DNA of 64,000 nt from Sandarakinorhabdus limnophila DSM 17366 (GCF_000420765.1 NZ_ATVO01000005.1:310001-374000), one strand, 5' to 3'; positions 1 to 8,692 are shown, numbered from the stretch's first letter. Translations and numbers: made by a program. Notes: generated by a model from the sequence alone, not told the origin.

Positions 1-595
1 ACCGGGCATTGGCTTCGTCGAACAGCGGCTGATCACCCCAGACGAAGCGGGCTTCCAGAAAGGCGGTGCGCACCGTCATGTCGGAACGAGCGATGCGGAT
101 CACGTCGTCCAGGCTGCGGGTGGCGTTGCCCACCTTCAAGCCCAGATCCCACAGCAGATAGAGCAGAGTTTCGATGACCTGTTCGCCCCACGGCGTCTGC
201 TTCCACGGCGTGATGAACACGATGTCCACATCGGAAAACGGCGCCATCTGGCCGCGGCCGTAACCACCCACCGCCGCCAGCGCCAGCCGTTCGGATTGGG
301 TGGGATTGGCCAGCGGATATAGGCTGGCCACCACCGTATCGCAGGCAAGGCGCAGCAGCTGATCGGTCAGGAAGCTTTGGGCGGTGGCCATTTCCAGGCC
401 GCGGCCGGGGTGCGCTTCCAGCCGTTCGGCAATCTCGGTACGGCCAGCGAGCAGCGCCCCGCGCAGCGTATCTGCGAGCAGACGGCGGCGATCGGCAAAA
501 CTCTCGCAGCGGGCCAGCCCGCTGGCCAAGCCATCGGCCAAGGCGCGGCGATCGATGATCGCGCGGCGATTGTGGATGGCATCAACCCTCAACAT
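1..595 (-). CDS. glnD: PII uridylyltransferase/uridylyl-removing enzyme GlnD, N-terminal part (cut by window edge)
   Basis: GlnD uridylylates and de-uridylylates PII proteins in response to glutamine and so links nitrogen status to glutamine synthetase control. The 198 visible residues hold the nucleotidyltransferase core: AVGGYGRG near residue 95, followed by FSDVDIVFI, the Gly-Arg and Asp-x-Asp motifs that bind nucleotide and metal. The reading frame continues off the left edge, so the HD and ACT domains are not seen. The ATG at 595 is the first start after an upstream break and gives a plausible helical N-terminus (MLRVDAIHNRR). In many alphaproteobacteria glnD is followed by murJ and trpS. 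Here those two genes lie more than 42 kb away. Confidence 0.9.
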   Translation of the reverse strand, partial: MLRVDAIHNRRAIIDRRALADGLASGLARCESFADRRRLLADTLRGALLAGRTEIAERLEAHPGRGLEMATAQSFLTDQLLRLACDTVVASLYPLANPTQSERLALAAVGGYGRGQMAPFSDVDIVFITPWKQTPWGEQVIETLLYLLWDLGLKVGNATRSLDDVIRIARSDMTVRTAFLEARFVWGDQPLFDEANAR

Positions 596-637
596 TGCAG
601 TGCAGCATAGGCCCTGCGCGGTGCAAAGGCCATGGCC

Positions 638-1630
638 TCATCCCCACAACGCTGCGTCCGGCGGATAGACGTCGCTGCCCTCGAAGCGCAGGCCGTGCGG
701 GCGGTCCTCAATCAACAATGGTCCATCCAAATCGGCGTAGCTGCCCTGCATGGCGACCATGAACGCTGGCGCAATGGCAAGGCTTGTGCACAGCATGCAC
801 CCCGTCATCACGCCCAGCCCGCGCGTGGCGGCAGCATGGCGCAGGGCCAGAGCCTCGGTGAGGCCGCCGGCTTTATCGAGCTTGATATTGATGAAGCGAT
901 AGCGGCCGATGATGGCATCAAGACTGTCGCGGTCATGGCAGCTTTCATCGGCGGCCAGCGGCACGGCGCAGTTCAGCCCCTCCAGTTCGGCGTCACGGCC
1001 GGCAGGCACCGGCTGTTCGACCAGCTCCACGCCAAGCGGTGCCAACTGGCGCAGCGTGCGTTCGATATCGGTGCCGCCCCAGGCTTCATTGGCATCGACG
1101 ATCAACCGGGCATCAGGCGCGGCGCGGCGCACGGCGGCCATACGCTCCACGTCCGCCTGCGGGCCGCCGTCGCCGCCCAGCTTGACCTTCAACAATTCGC
1201 GGCCCCGCACCGCGCTTGCTGCTGCCGCCATCGCCGCCGGATCGCCCAAACTGATGGTGTAGGCGGTGAGCATCGGCTGCGGCACCGGCAGGCCGAGCGT
1301 TTGCCAGACGCGGCGGCCGGACTGTTTGGCTTCCAGATCCCACAGCGCACAATCAAGCGCGTTGCGCGCCGCACCGGCGGGCAGCAGCGCCAGCAAATTG
1401 GCACGGCCGGCACCCGCCGCCACCGCGCCGGCACAGCCCGTCAGCGCGGCCAGTGCCAGTTCCGCCGAATCGCCCTTGTAATAGATGGCGGTGCCCTCGC
1501 CGCGGCCAGTGTGCGGGCCATCGCTGACCTCTGCCACGACGACATCGACATGGGTTTTGGCTCCGCGCGAAATGGTAAAGCTGCCTTGCACAGGAAAGCG
1601 TTCGATGCGGGCGGCGAGCGAGCGGGCCAT
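638..1630 (-). CDS. Enolase-superfamily epimerase (dipeptide epimerase / N-acetyl-D-Glu racemase DgcA-like)
   Basis: This 330-residue muconate-lactonizing subgroup enzyme probably epimerises L-Ala-D/L-Glu from recycled murein, or racemises an N-acyl glutamate. Both activities occur in close relatives. The catalytic barrel motifs are visible: LLKVKLGG (K-x-K base), IVDANEAW, LVEQPVP and LAADES (three metal-binding acids), and INIKLDKAGG (second Lys). The C-terminus carries MTGCMLCTSLAIAPA and YADLDGP, which resemble murein dipeptide epimerases of the YcjG type. The ATG at 1630 is preferred. The frame stays open upstream to 1834, but that would overlap the divergent gene at 1707. No DgcN-like N-acetyltransferase gene is adjacent, so the murein dipeptide role is slightly favoured. 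Confidence 0.85.
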   Translation of the reverse strand: MARSLAARIERFPVQGSFTISRGAKTHVDVVVAEVSDGPHTGRGEGTAIYYKGDSAELALAALTGCAGAVAAGAGRANLLALLPAGAARNALDCALWDLEAKQSGRRVWQTLGLPVPQPMLTAYTISLGDPAAMAAAASAVRGRELLKVKLGGDGGPQADVERMAAVRRAAPDARLIVDANEAWGGTDIERTLRQLAPLGVELVEQPVPAGRDAELEGLNCAVPLAADESCHDRDSLDAIIGRYRFINIKLDKAGGLTEALALRHAAATRGLGVMTGCMLCTSLAIAPAFMVAMQGSYADLDGPLLIEDRPHGLRFEGSDVYPPDAALWG

Positions 1631-1706
1631 TTGCACCGCACTGCCCCAAGCTGCCCCCGCCTGCAACAGGCTTTGCGTCAAGAGCAAAGCAGGGCATGCT
1701 TCCGCA

Positions 1707-2012
1707 ATGAGCGATGAGGAATCAGTCGAACTAGACGCGGTTGCCACCGTGTCGCGCATCACCGCCCTGGAAATGCTGGTGCGCCAGATCATGATCGTGC
1801 AGCTTCGCATCCTCGACAAGATGGGCGAGATCAAACTTGATCCCGATTATATGCAGACCATCCACAAGGCCTATGCCGAAAAGGTCGATGAAAGCCCGAT
1901 CATCCAAAGCGCCAGCCCAGACGTGAACTATGAATTCAAGATGATGGTGTTGCACAATCTGGAGCGCTTCTTCGACGATATCGAACGCCACGTGAAGGAC
2001 AATCCGGCCTGA
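1707..2012 (+). CDS. Small conserved hypothetical protein (101 aa)
   Basis: The protein has 101 residues and no recognised domain. It starts MSDEESVELDAVATVSR and is predicted to be mostly alpha-helical and acidic, with a central hydrophobic helix (ALEMLVRQIMIVQLRIL) and a C-terminal helix NLERFFDDIERHVKD. It has no signal peptide or membrane segment, so it is probably cytoplasmic. It is transcribed divergently from the epimerase with a 76-base gap that must hold both promoters. I have no function to offer. The start ATG at 1707 was chosen because the longer open frame would run into the epimerase. Confidence 0.7.
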   Translation: MSDEESVELDAVATVSRITALEMLVRQIMIVQLRILDKMGEIKLDPDYMQTIHKAYAEKVDESPIIQSASPDVNYEFKMMVLHNLERFFDDIERHVKDNPA

Positions 2013-2130
2013 AGCCAAGAGCTTGGGCCGCTGCGTGAAACGACAGGACCCGTGTCATAAGCATTGACGGTCCCAGCAGGCGTGGCATCGTGAATGCGAA
2101 GGCCGGACGCGGCCAAAAGGGGAGAAACTG

Positions 2131-4029
2131 ATGCGGCGCACGATAATGGAGGCGGCCTTGCTGCTGGGCAGCAGCGCGATGCTGACAAGCTGCGATGGGC
2201 CCAAGCCTACCGCCAAGAGCGACGCCGCGGTGAAGGAAAGCGAATTTCCGGATCGGCCGTTGTGGGGTGACACCCACCTTCACACCGCCAACTCGGTCGA
2301 TGCCTTCGGCTTTGGCGTGCGGTTGGGCCCAGAAGAGGCGTTGCGCTTTGCCCGCGGTGAGGAAGTGACGGCCACGACCGGCATGAAGGCCAAGCTGTCA
2401 CGCCCACTGGATTTTCTGGTGGTGACCGATCATGCTGAGGCGTTGGGCGGTACCAAGGCAATTGCCGATGCGCCGCGCCTGCTGATCCGCGATGCCACCA
2501 TGCGGCGTTGGCACGACATGATGAACGAAGGCCCGGCTGGATCGCAGCGCGCCATGGCCGAAATATTGGATGCGCGCGGCCGCAATGCCATTCCCGAAGC
2601 CATGCTCAACGCCGATGGCGCCGCCAAACGCACAAAAGAAGTGTGGAACGGCAATGTGGATGCGGTGGAGCGCTACAACGAACCCGGCAAATTCACCGCC
2701 TTCCATGGCTTTGAATATACGTTGATGCAGGGTGGCAATAATCTGCACCGCAACATCATCTTCCGCGACGGCGAAGACAAGGTGCGTACGGTGGTACCGA
2801 TCGATCCCACCTACAAGGCGACGCCGGACGAGATCTGGAACTACATGGACGCCTATGAGAAATCGACTGGCGGCCGGGTGCTGGCGATTCCACACAACAG
2901 CAATCTTTCCAACGGCCTGATGTTCGAGCTGACCCAGCCCGGCGGCGGCCCGATGACGGCAGCCTATGCCAAGCGCCGCGCCCGCCTGGAGCCGGTGGTG
3001 GAAATCACCCAGATCAAGGGCGACAGCGAAGCCCACCCCTTCCTGTCGCCCAACGATGAATTTTCCGGTTATGGCGTGGCCGGTTGGGAGATGAACAATC
3101 TCCTCTCTAACCAGCCCAAGGTGCCGTCCATGTATGCCGGCGAATATGTGCGCGAGGCACTGAAGCGCGGCCTGGCCCTGGAAGCGCAGACGGGGGTGAA
3201 CCCCTACAAGTTCGGCCTGATCGGATCGACCGACAGCCACACCGCCCTTGCCACCGCCGATGAAGACCAATTCTTCGGCAAGCACAGCGGCACCGAACCG
3301 AGCGCGGCCCGGACAATGGCGCCGCAGAACCTGGGCACCCGCAAGGGTCGTTTCGGTTGGCATTATCTCGCCAGTGGCTATGCCGCTGTGTGGGCCAAGG
3401 CCAACACCCGCGCTGCCATCTTCGATGCGATGACGCGGCGCGAAGTCTATGCCAGCACCGGCCCGCGCATGACGGTGCGGGTTTTTGGCGGCTGGGATTT
3501 CACCGCCGATGATCTGAAGGGCGATTGGGTGCGTGCCGGCTATGTCCGTGGCGTGCCAATGGGCGGAGAGCTGAAGCCGAGCAAAGGTGGCGCGCCGCGC
3601 CTGTTGATCTCGGCCCTGAAAGACCCGGAAGGCGCCAACCTCGATCGCGTGCAGGTGGTGAAGGGCTGGATCGACAAGGCCGGCAAGACGCACGAGCAAG
3701 TGTTCGACGTGGCGTGGAGCGGTGACCGCAAGCCGGTTGCCGGCAAGCTGCCTTCGGTGGGAGATACGGTCGATGTCGCCACCGCCACCTACAAGAACAA
3801 TATCGGCGCCGCCGCGCTCACGACAGTCTGGACCGATCCCGCCTTCGATCCCGCGATCAGCAGCTTCTATTATCTGCGTGTGCTGGAAATCCCGACACCC
3901 AGCTGGCCCGCATTTGATGCGGTGCGGTACAAGCTGAAGCTGCCGCCGGAAGTCCGCATGAAGAGCCAGGAACGTGCCTATACCTCGCCAATCTGGTACA
4001 CGCCCAATCAGAATTTGGGCAAGAACTGA
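2131..4029 (+). CDS. DUF3604 family protein, exported PHP-like metallohydrolase (predicted)
   Basis: A 632-residue protein of the DUF3604 family, whose substrate is unknown. The N-terminus looks like a lipoprotein signal: hydrophobic AALLLGSSAML, then a lipobox LTSC with Cys21, so it is probably anchored in the periplasm. Conserved blocks match the metal-ligand pattern of PHP phosphoesterases: WGDTHLH (His49, His51), VVTDHAE (Asp100, His101), FHGFEYT (His192, Glu195), IPHNSN (His255) and GSTDSH (Asp368, His370). A hydrolase with two or three metal ions is therefore inferred. A good Shine-Dalgarno (aaggggag) precedes the ATG. It is followed 9 bases later by an isomerase gene and then a HupE-type permease, probably one operon. 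Confidence 0.88.
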   Translation: MRRTIMEAALLLGSSAMLTSCDGPKPTAKSDAAVKESEFPDRPLWGDTHLHTANSVDAFGFGVRLGPEEALRFARGEEVTATTGMKAKLSRPLDFLVVTDHAEALGGTKAIADAPRLLIRDATMRRWHDMMNEGPAGSQRAMAEILDARGRNAIPEAMLNADGAAKRTKEVWNGNVDAVERYNEPGKFTAFHGFEYTLMQGGNNLHRNIIFRDGEDKVRTVVPIDPTYKATPDEIWNYMDAYEKSTGGRVLAIPHNSNLSNGLMFELTQPGGGPMTAAYAKRRARLEPVVEITQIKGDSEAHPFLSPNDEFSGYGVAGWEMNNLLSNQPKVPSMYAGEYVREALKRGLALEAQTGVNPYKFGLIGSTDSHTALATADEDQFFGKHSGTEPSAARTMAPQNLGTRKGRFGWHYLASGYAAVWAKANTRAAIFDAMTRREVYASTGPRMTVRVFGGWDFTADDLKGDWVRAGYVRGVPMGGELKPSKGGAPRLLISALKDPEGANLDRVQVVKGWIDKAGKTHEQVFDVAWSGDRKPVAGKLPSVGDTVDVATATYKNNIGAAALTTVWTDPAFDPAISSFYYLRVLEIPTPSWPAFDAVRYKLKLPPEVRMKSQERAYTSPIWYTPNQNLGKN

Positions 4030-4038
4030 GGCGCAAGC

Positions 4039-4875
4039 ATGACGGCATGGCGAACCCGCGCAGCGGCACTGCTGCGCGAGCCTCTGGTGCATTTCCTGGT
4101 GCTGGGCGCCCTGGTGTTCGTCGCCATGGCAGGGCGGGCGCCCGATCTGGGCGAGCGTCGCATCATCGTTGATGAGCCGGTGGTGGCTGGCCTCGTCAAC
4201 CATCATGTCCGCGCTTTCCGGCGCCCGCCCACAGCTGAAGAACTGGACGGGCTGATCCGCGATCATGTCCGCGGCGAGGTCTATTACCGCGAGGCGCTGC
4301 GCCTGGGCCTCGATACCGACGACGAGGTGGTGAAAAAGCGGCTGCGCAACAAGATGCTGGCCATTGCCGGCGCCGAAGCCGAAGCCTCGCAGCCCAGCGA
4401 TGCCGAACTGCAGGCGCTGCTCGATGCCGATCCAGCCCGTTATGCCGCGCCGCCACGTTATAGGCTGGAGCAGATCTATCTCGGCCCTGATGCCCCAGCG
4501 CTGCGGGCCGCAGCTGCCGCCGAAATAGGGCGCATACCCAAGGGCGCGCGACCCGGCATCATGACGCAGCCGCTGCCCCTGCCCGGCCGCTTTGACGATG
4601 CCAGCCAGACCGATCTGGCCGAACAACTGGGCGATGATTTCGCCACCGCCCTCGCCCGGCTGCCGGTAGGCACTTGGATGGGGCCAGTGGTTTCCGGCTT
4701 TGGCCTGCACCTGGTGCGCATCGATCAGCGGGTGCAGCCGCCGCCGCCGCGCCTGGCCGATGTGCGCCAGCGGCTGGAAAATGATTGGCGCAGCAGTGCC
4801 ATCCGCAAGGCGCAGGACGCGCACCTGCAGCAATTGCTGGACAGTTACGACGTGGAGATCAGGCGCACGTCATGA
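4039..4875 (+). CDS. Membrane-anchored parvulin-like peptidylprolyl isomerase
   Basis: A 278-residue protein with one N-terminal membrane segment (LVHFLVLGALVFVAMAG, about residues 18-34) and no cleavage site, so the rest faces the periplasm. It resembles PpiC/SurA-type proteins: a helical chaperone part (about 40-140) with a DGLIRDHVRGEVYYREAL helix, followed by a degenerate parvulin domain (about 140-250, with ARLPVGTWMGPVVSGFGLHLVRI near its end). That last segment is the classic parvulin ending. It is sandwiched between the DUF3604 gene and a HupE-type gene and overlaps the latter by ATGA. This suggests that it folds the exported DUF3604 protein rather than acting as a general isomerase. 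Confidence 0.85.
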   Translation: MTAWRTRAAALLREPLVHFLVLGALVFVAMAGRAPDLGERRIIVDEPVVAGLVNHHVRAFRRPPTAEELDGLIRDHVRGEVYYREALRLGLDTDDEVVKKRLRNKMLAIAGAEAEASQPSDAELQALLDADPARYAAPPRYRLEQIYLGPDAPALRAAAAAEIGRIPKGARPGIMTQPLPLPGRFDDASQTDLAEQLGDDFATALARLPVGTWMGPVVSGFGLHLVRIDQRVQPPPPRLADVRQRLENDWRSSAIRKAQDAHLQQLLDSYDVEIRRTS

Positions 4876-5858
4876 TCGGCCTGTTGCTTCGCGCATTGGC
4901 GCTGCTGGCGCTGCTGGCCGGTGCCCTGCCAGCCCGGGCCGATGAACTGCGGCCTGGCTATCTGGAACTGACGCAGCGCAGCGCCGGCGATTGGAAGATC
5001 GTGTGGAAGGCCCCGGTGCTTGGCGGGCTGGCCGCCAGCGCCACGCCGCAATTGCCGCCGTTCTGCCGAGTAAAAATGGGCGAAGCGCGGCTTTCGGTTG
5101 GCGCCCTCGTGGCAACCGGGCGCGCCGATTGTGCCCGCCCGCTCGATGGGGCAAGTGTTGGCCTCGCCGGGCTGGAACCGGGCTTTACCGACACGCTGCT
5201 GCGCATTGCACCATTGGGTCGGCCGGTGCAGACCGAGCGGCTGCTGCCCGGCCGCGCCACCGCGACGGTTGCTGCCGTGCCCGACGCCCTGCAGGTGGCG
5301 CGCACCTATTTCGTGATCGGTGTCGGTCATATCGTCGGCGGTTTCGATCATCTACTGTTCGTGGTCGCCTTGGTGCTGCTGTTGCAACGCGGCTGGCCGG
5401 TGGTGGCGGCCGCCACCGCCTTCACCATCGCCCATTCGATCACCTTGGCCGGCACCACGCTGAGCCTGTTCGGTTTGCCGCAGGCGCCAGTGGAGGCGGT
5501 GATCGCGCTTTCCATCATCTTCCTGGCCGTCGAAATCGTGAAGGCGCAGCCGGGACGCCCCCGCCTGTCGGAACGGTTGCCCTGGCTGGTTGCCTTCCTG
5601 TTCGGCCTGCTGCACGGCTTCGGCTTTGCTGGCGCCTTGCGCGAGATTGGCCTGCCCGAGACCGATCTGCCGATGGCACTGTTTACCTTCAACCTGGGGG
5701 TGGAGGCTGGCCAGATGCTGATCATTTCCGCCACACTGGCCGTCATCGCCGGGCTGCGTCGCCTCACACCAGCCGCGCTGCACCCTGGAGTGCTCGCCAG
5801 CGCCTATGCCATCGGCAGCATCGCGAGCTTCTGGTTCATCGAACGCATCTGGGCCTAA
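4872..5858 (+). CDS. HupE/UreJ family membrane protein (predicted metal permease)
   Basis: A 328-residue protein with a cleavable signal peptide (to about ARA, residue 23), a periplasmic domain of about 120 residues with two Cys (65 and 87), and then six or seven membrane segments. The membrane part holds the HupE/UreJ signature GHIVGGFDHLLF, in which His153-x5-Asp159-His160 is the nickel-permease type HX5DH motif, and a second conserved block FGLLHGFGFAGAL. Known HupE and UreJ proteins import nickel for hydrogenase or urease. No such enzyme is visible here. The ATG overlaps the stop of the isomerase gene. A role in supplying metal to, or exporting metal for, the DUF3604 protein is inferred only from this coupling. 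Confidence 0.85.
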   Translation: MIGLLLRALALLALLAGALPARADELRPGYLELTQRSAGDWKIVWKAPVLGGLAASATPQLPPFCRVKMGEARLSVGALVATGRADCARPLDGASVGLAGLEPGFTDTLLRIAPLGRPVQTERLLPGRATATVAAVPDALQVARTYFVIGVGHIVGGFDHLLFVVALVLLLQRGWPVVAAATAFTIAHSITLAGTTLSLFGLPQAPVEAVIALSIIFLAVEIVKAQPGRPRLSERLPWLVAFLFGLLHGFGFAGALREIGLPETDLPMALFTFNLGVEAGQMLIISATLAVIAGLRRLTPAALHPGVLASAYAIGSIASFWFIERIWA

Positions 5859-6613
5859 AGGACGGCCCTGATCACCAGATAGATCAGCGACGGCCCCAGC
5901 AGGCAGCCCAGCCCGGTGTAGAAGGTGGATGTCATCGCGCCGTACGGCACCAGCTTGGGATCAGTGGCAGCCAGCCCGCCGGTCACACCGCTGGTGGTGC
6001 CCATCAGCCCGCCATAGACCATTGCGCTGGCGGGATTATCAAGGCCGATGCGCCGCGCCACCAGCGGCGTTGCCACCATCACCAGCACCGCCTTCACCAG
6101 CCCAGCCGCGATGCTGAGCGAGATGATCCGCGACGACACGCCCAGCGACGCGCCCGTCACCGGCCCAACGATATAGGTCGCCGCGCCCGCGCCGATGGTG
6201 GTGATCTCGGCCGGATCGGTGAGGCCGAACGCCAGCGCCACCACCGCCCCCACAGCAAACGACAAGATCACGCCTATGGGCACGGAGAGCGCGCCAACCA
6301 GGCCGGCCTTGCGCAGATCTTCCATCCGTACGCCGAACGCGGTGGCGACGATGGCGAAATCGCGGAACATGTTGCCGCCCAGCACGCCGATCCCGGCCAG
6401 CAGCGGATAATCCGCCACGCCATTCTTACCACCGGTATCGGCCCCCGCCCAGAAGGCGAGCAGCAGCCCCAGCGCAATGGCGATGGCCGATCCATGCACC
6501 TTTCCGCGCGCGACATGACGGGACAGGAAATAGGCCAGCACCATGATGACGCCAACGAAGACGAATGCCACCAGCAGGCCGTTGTCGCCGGCGAATTTGA
6601 ATATGCGCTCCAT
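5855..6613 (-). CDS. madM: Malonate transporter subunit MadM
   Basis: The larger subunit (252 aa) of the two-component MadLM malonate:sodium symporter. It has about eight membrane helices and glycine-rich loops such as GIGVLGGNMFRDFAIVATAFG, VGPVTGASLGVSSRIIS and GGLMGTTSGVTGGLAATDP, which are typical of MadM. Its length agrees with known MadM proteins of about 250 residues. The ATG at 6613 overlaps the stop codon of madL (TGATG), so the subunits are translationally coupled. The gene ends four bases into the convergent HupE gene. An exported amidase precedes madL, which suggests that malonate comes from an amide. Confidence 0.9.
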   Translation of the reverse strand: MERIFKFAGDNGLLVAFVFVGVIMVLAYFLSRHVARGKVHGSAIAIALGLLLAFWAGADTGGKNGVADYPLLAGIGVLGGNMFRDFAIVATAFGVRMEDLRKAGLVGALSVPIGVILSFAVGAVVALAFGLTDPAEITTIGAGAATYIVGPVTGASLGVSSRIISLSIAAGLVKAVLVMVATPLVARRIGLDNPASAMVYGGLMGTTSGVTGGLAATDPKLVPYGAMTSTFYTGLGCLLGPSLIYLVIRAVL

Positions 6614-6972
6614 CACGGCCGCTGCGCCCAACGGCTGAGCACCGGCACCAGCGCGAACGCAGCCAGCACCGCCAACACGCCTGCCACTGCCGCCATCACC
6701 CCGCCCGAAACGGCCGCAAACACATTCTGTTTGGCTGCCATGGCAACAATGATCGGGATATACATCAGGCTCCAGAACTGCACGCCGTTGCCCGTTGGAG
6801 TTTCCGGCCCCAACCGTCGCCCCGGCAGATTGGTGAGCGCAATCAGCAGCAACATGGCGACACCCACGCCGCCAACATTCGCCTCCAGGCCCAGCGCCGC
6901 GCCGAGCAGATCACCGACAAACAACCCGGCAAGCGTGCAGGCGGCCAGCAGGGCCACACCCAAAATCGGCAT
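6613..6972 (-). CDS. madL: Malonate transporter subunit MadL
   Basis: The small subunit (119 aa) of the MadLM malonate transporter. It is very hydrophobic, with four predicted membrane helices, and contains LTNLPGRRLGPETPTGNGVQFWSLMYIPIIVAMAA, which I split as the loop GRRLGPETPTGNG and the following helix. These are recognisable MadL features. It starts 12 bases after the stop of the amidase gene and overlaps madM by one base. Malonate decarboxylase or malonyl-CoA synthetase genes, which often accompany madLM, are not in this window. Confidence 0.88.
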   Translation of the reverse strand: MPILGVALLAACTLAGLFVGDLLGAALGLEANVGGVGVAMLLLIALTNLPGRRLGPETPTGNGVQFWSLMYIPIIVAMAAKQNVFAAVSGGVMAAVAGVLAVLAAFALVPVLSRWAQRP

Positions 6973-6984
6973 GTCGCTTTCCCC

Positions 6985-8511
6985 TCAGGCCAGCGCCGGC
7001 GGCAGCCGGTCGATAACGGGCCGTGCCGCCTGTTCATAGGCGTGGGCGAGTTTCAGGCAGGCCAGTTCGGCACCGCGCCGGCCGATGATCTGGAAACCGG
7101 CCGGCAGGCCACCGGGCGAGAAGCCCGCCGGGGCTGCCAGCGCCGGCAGACCGGTCATCGTCACCAGGAACGTGCCGAGCATCCATTCATGATAGGTGCG
7201 CATCGTCTTGCCAGCGACCTCGGTCGGCCACATTTGCTCCACGGGGAAGGGCAGCAGCTGCACTGCCGGCGCAACCAGAAAATCATGGTGTTTGAACAAT
7301 TTGTCCACTGCCCGTGTCCATGTGGTGCGCACCGCCGACGCGTTCAGCACTTGGGCACCGGTGATGTTGCGGCTGTTGGCGATCTCCCAATGTGCCTGCG
7401 GGCCGATCAGGTCGCGGGTCGCCGGATCATCGGCCAGCCGCTGCAGGCCGGTGCCCGACATCCAGCTGCGCAGCGCCAGCAGCGCCTGCCACACCGGCTC
7501 GATCTCGAAATCCACCTGCGCGGCATCTATCGTGCAGCCCATGGCGCGAAACGCCGGCAGCGCACCTTCGCAGATCTTCAGCACCGCCGGATCATGCGGA
7601 ACCCGCCCGCCCCAATCGCCCAGCCAGCCGATGCGCGTTCCCTTGTGATCAGCGTCGAGCGGCCCGGCAAAGGCGCGGGCATCGACATCGATCGATTGCA
7701 GCGACCCAGGATGCTTGCCGGCCATCACCGACAGCACCAGGCCCAAATCGGCCGCATGCCGCGCCATCGGGCCCGATACGCCCATGCGGCCAATCCATTG
7801 GTCATTGCCTTCCGGCGGGATGACACCGGTGCCGGTGCGAAAGCCGAAGACATTGTTCCACGCCGCCGGGTTGCGCAGGCTGCCGCCGAAATCCGAACCA
7901 TCGGCCAGGGGCAGCATCCTGAGGGCCAGCCCCACGCCTGCGCCGCCGCTGCTGCCCCCGGCCGAGCGGCTGGGGTCGAAGCTGTTCCGCGTAGGGCCAT
8001 AGACGCGGTTGATCGTGTGGGAGCCAAAGCCGAATTCGGGCGCGTTGGTCTTGCCGATGAAGATTGTGCCTGCTGCGCGCAGCCGCTGCACCATGATGCC
8101 TTCGCTGGTGGGAATCTTGTTCTTGTTGACCAGCGAACCGTTGGTGGTCCGGATGCCGATCACATCGGCAAGATCTTTCACCGCCCACGGCAGACCAAAC
8201 AGCGGCCCCGGCGTTTCGCCTGCGGCCAGCCGCGCATCCATCGCCCGTGCCTGCGCCAGCAGCCGGTCACCATCCTGCGGCGCCACGATGGCATTGTGGG
8301 CCGGATTGTGGGCGGCGATCTGCGCCAGCACGGCGCGCATCACGTCTTCAGCGCTTGCCTTGCGCGCCGCGATCAAGCCGGCGATGCGGCGACCGGGCAG
8401 CGCCAAAAGCGGATCAACGGGTGCGGCGGCCAATGCCGGAGCCGACGCCATCGCTCCTAATGCAGCAGCACCCACGAAGAAATCCCGGCGAGTCGCCGAA
8501 TCCTGCCCCAT
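6985..8511 (-). CDS. Amidase-signature family amidase, probably Tat-exported
   Basis: A 508-residue amidase that hydrolyses an unknown amide. The Ser-cisSer-Lys triad can be placed: Lys112 in WAVKDLADV, the cis-Ser in SAGGSSGGAG (185-190), and the nucleophile Ser211 in DFGGSLRNP. The N-terminus has a twin-arginine-like signal (TRRDFFVGAAALGAMASAPALAAA), so export to the periplasm by Tat is likely. That is less common in this family. It is the first gene of a probable operon with madL and madM, 12 bases apart. Malonamidases have been found with malonate genes in rhizobia, so malonamide or malonamate is the inferred substrate, not a proven one. Confidence 0.88.
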   Translation of the reverse strand: MGQDSATRRDFFVGAAALGAMASAPALAAAPVDPLLALPGRRIAGLIAARKASAEDVMRAVLAQIAAHNPAHNAIVAPQDGDRLLAQARAMDARLAAGETPGPLFGLPWAVKDLADVIGIRTTNGSLVNKNKIPTSEGIMVQRLRAAGTIFIGKTNAPEFGFGSHTINRVYGPTRNSFDPSRSAGGSSGGAGVGLALRMLPLADGSDFGGSLRNPAAWNNVFGFRTGTGVIPPEGNDQWIGRMGVSGPMARHAADLGLVLSVMAGKHPGSLQSIDVDARAFAGPLDADHKGTRIGWLGDWGGRVPHDPAVLKICEGALPAFRAMGCTIDAAQVDFEIEPVWQALLALRSWMSGTGLQRLADDPATRDLIGPQAHWEIANSRNITGAQVLNASAVRTTWTRAVDKLFKHHDFLVAPAVQLLPFPVEQMWPTEVAGKTMRTYHEWMLGTFLVTMTGLPALAAPAGFSPGGLPAGFQIIGRRGAELACLKLAHAYEQAARPVIDRLPPALA

Positions 8512-8618
8512 CCCCTGCTCCCCGATCGACAGAGACAGGTTTGTTGGGCGCTGCTGGCTTCGTCAATGCGGATTTCGCCATCACCATGCGGCACTGCCGA
8601 CACAAAAGGCGCAAACTG

Positions 8619-8692
8619 TGGAGGCCCGACCGGGAATCGAACCCGGGTGCACGGATTTGCAGTCCGTTACGTCACCACTCCGCCATCGGGCC
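8619..8692 (-). tRNA. tRNA-Cys (GCA anticodon)
   Basis: The minus strand folds as a full cloverleaf. The acceptor stem is GGCCCGA with TCGGGCC, the anticodon stem-loop is CGGACTGCAAATCCG with anticodon GCA, and the T arm is CCGGGTTCGATTCCCGG. The discriminator base is U, as expected for tRNA-Cys, and the CCA end is encoded. It stands alone between the amidase gene and the PIMT-like gene. The matching cysteinyl-tRNA synthetase lies at about 27-28 kb. Confidence 0.97.

Noticed and set aside
1631-1834. N-terminal extension of the epimerase to 1834
   Set aside because: It would overlap the divergent 101-residue gene, and the extra residues do not look like an enolase-family N-terminus.
2398-4833. 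An 811-codon minus-strand frame opposite the DUF3604 and isomerase genes
   Set aside because: Shadow frame of strongly GC-biased genes; no domain, and the sense-strand genes are well supported.
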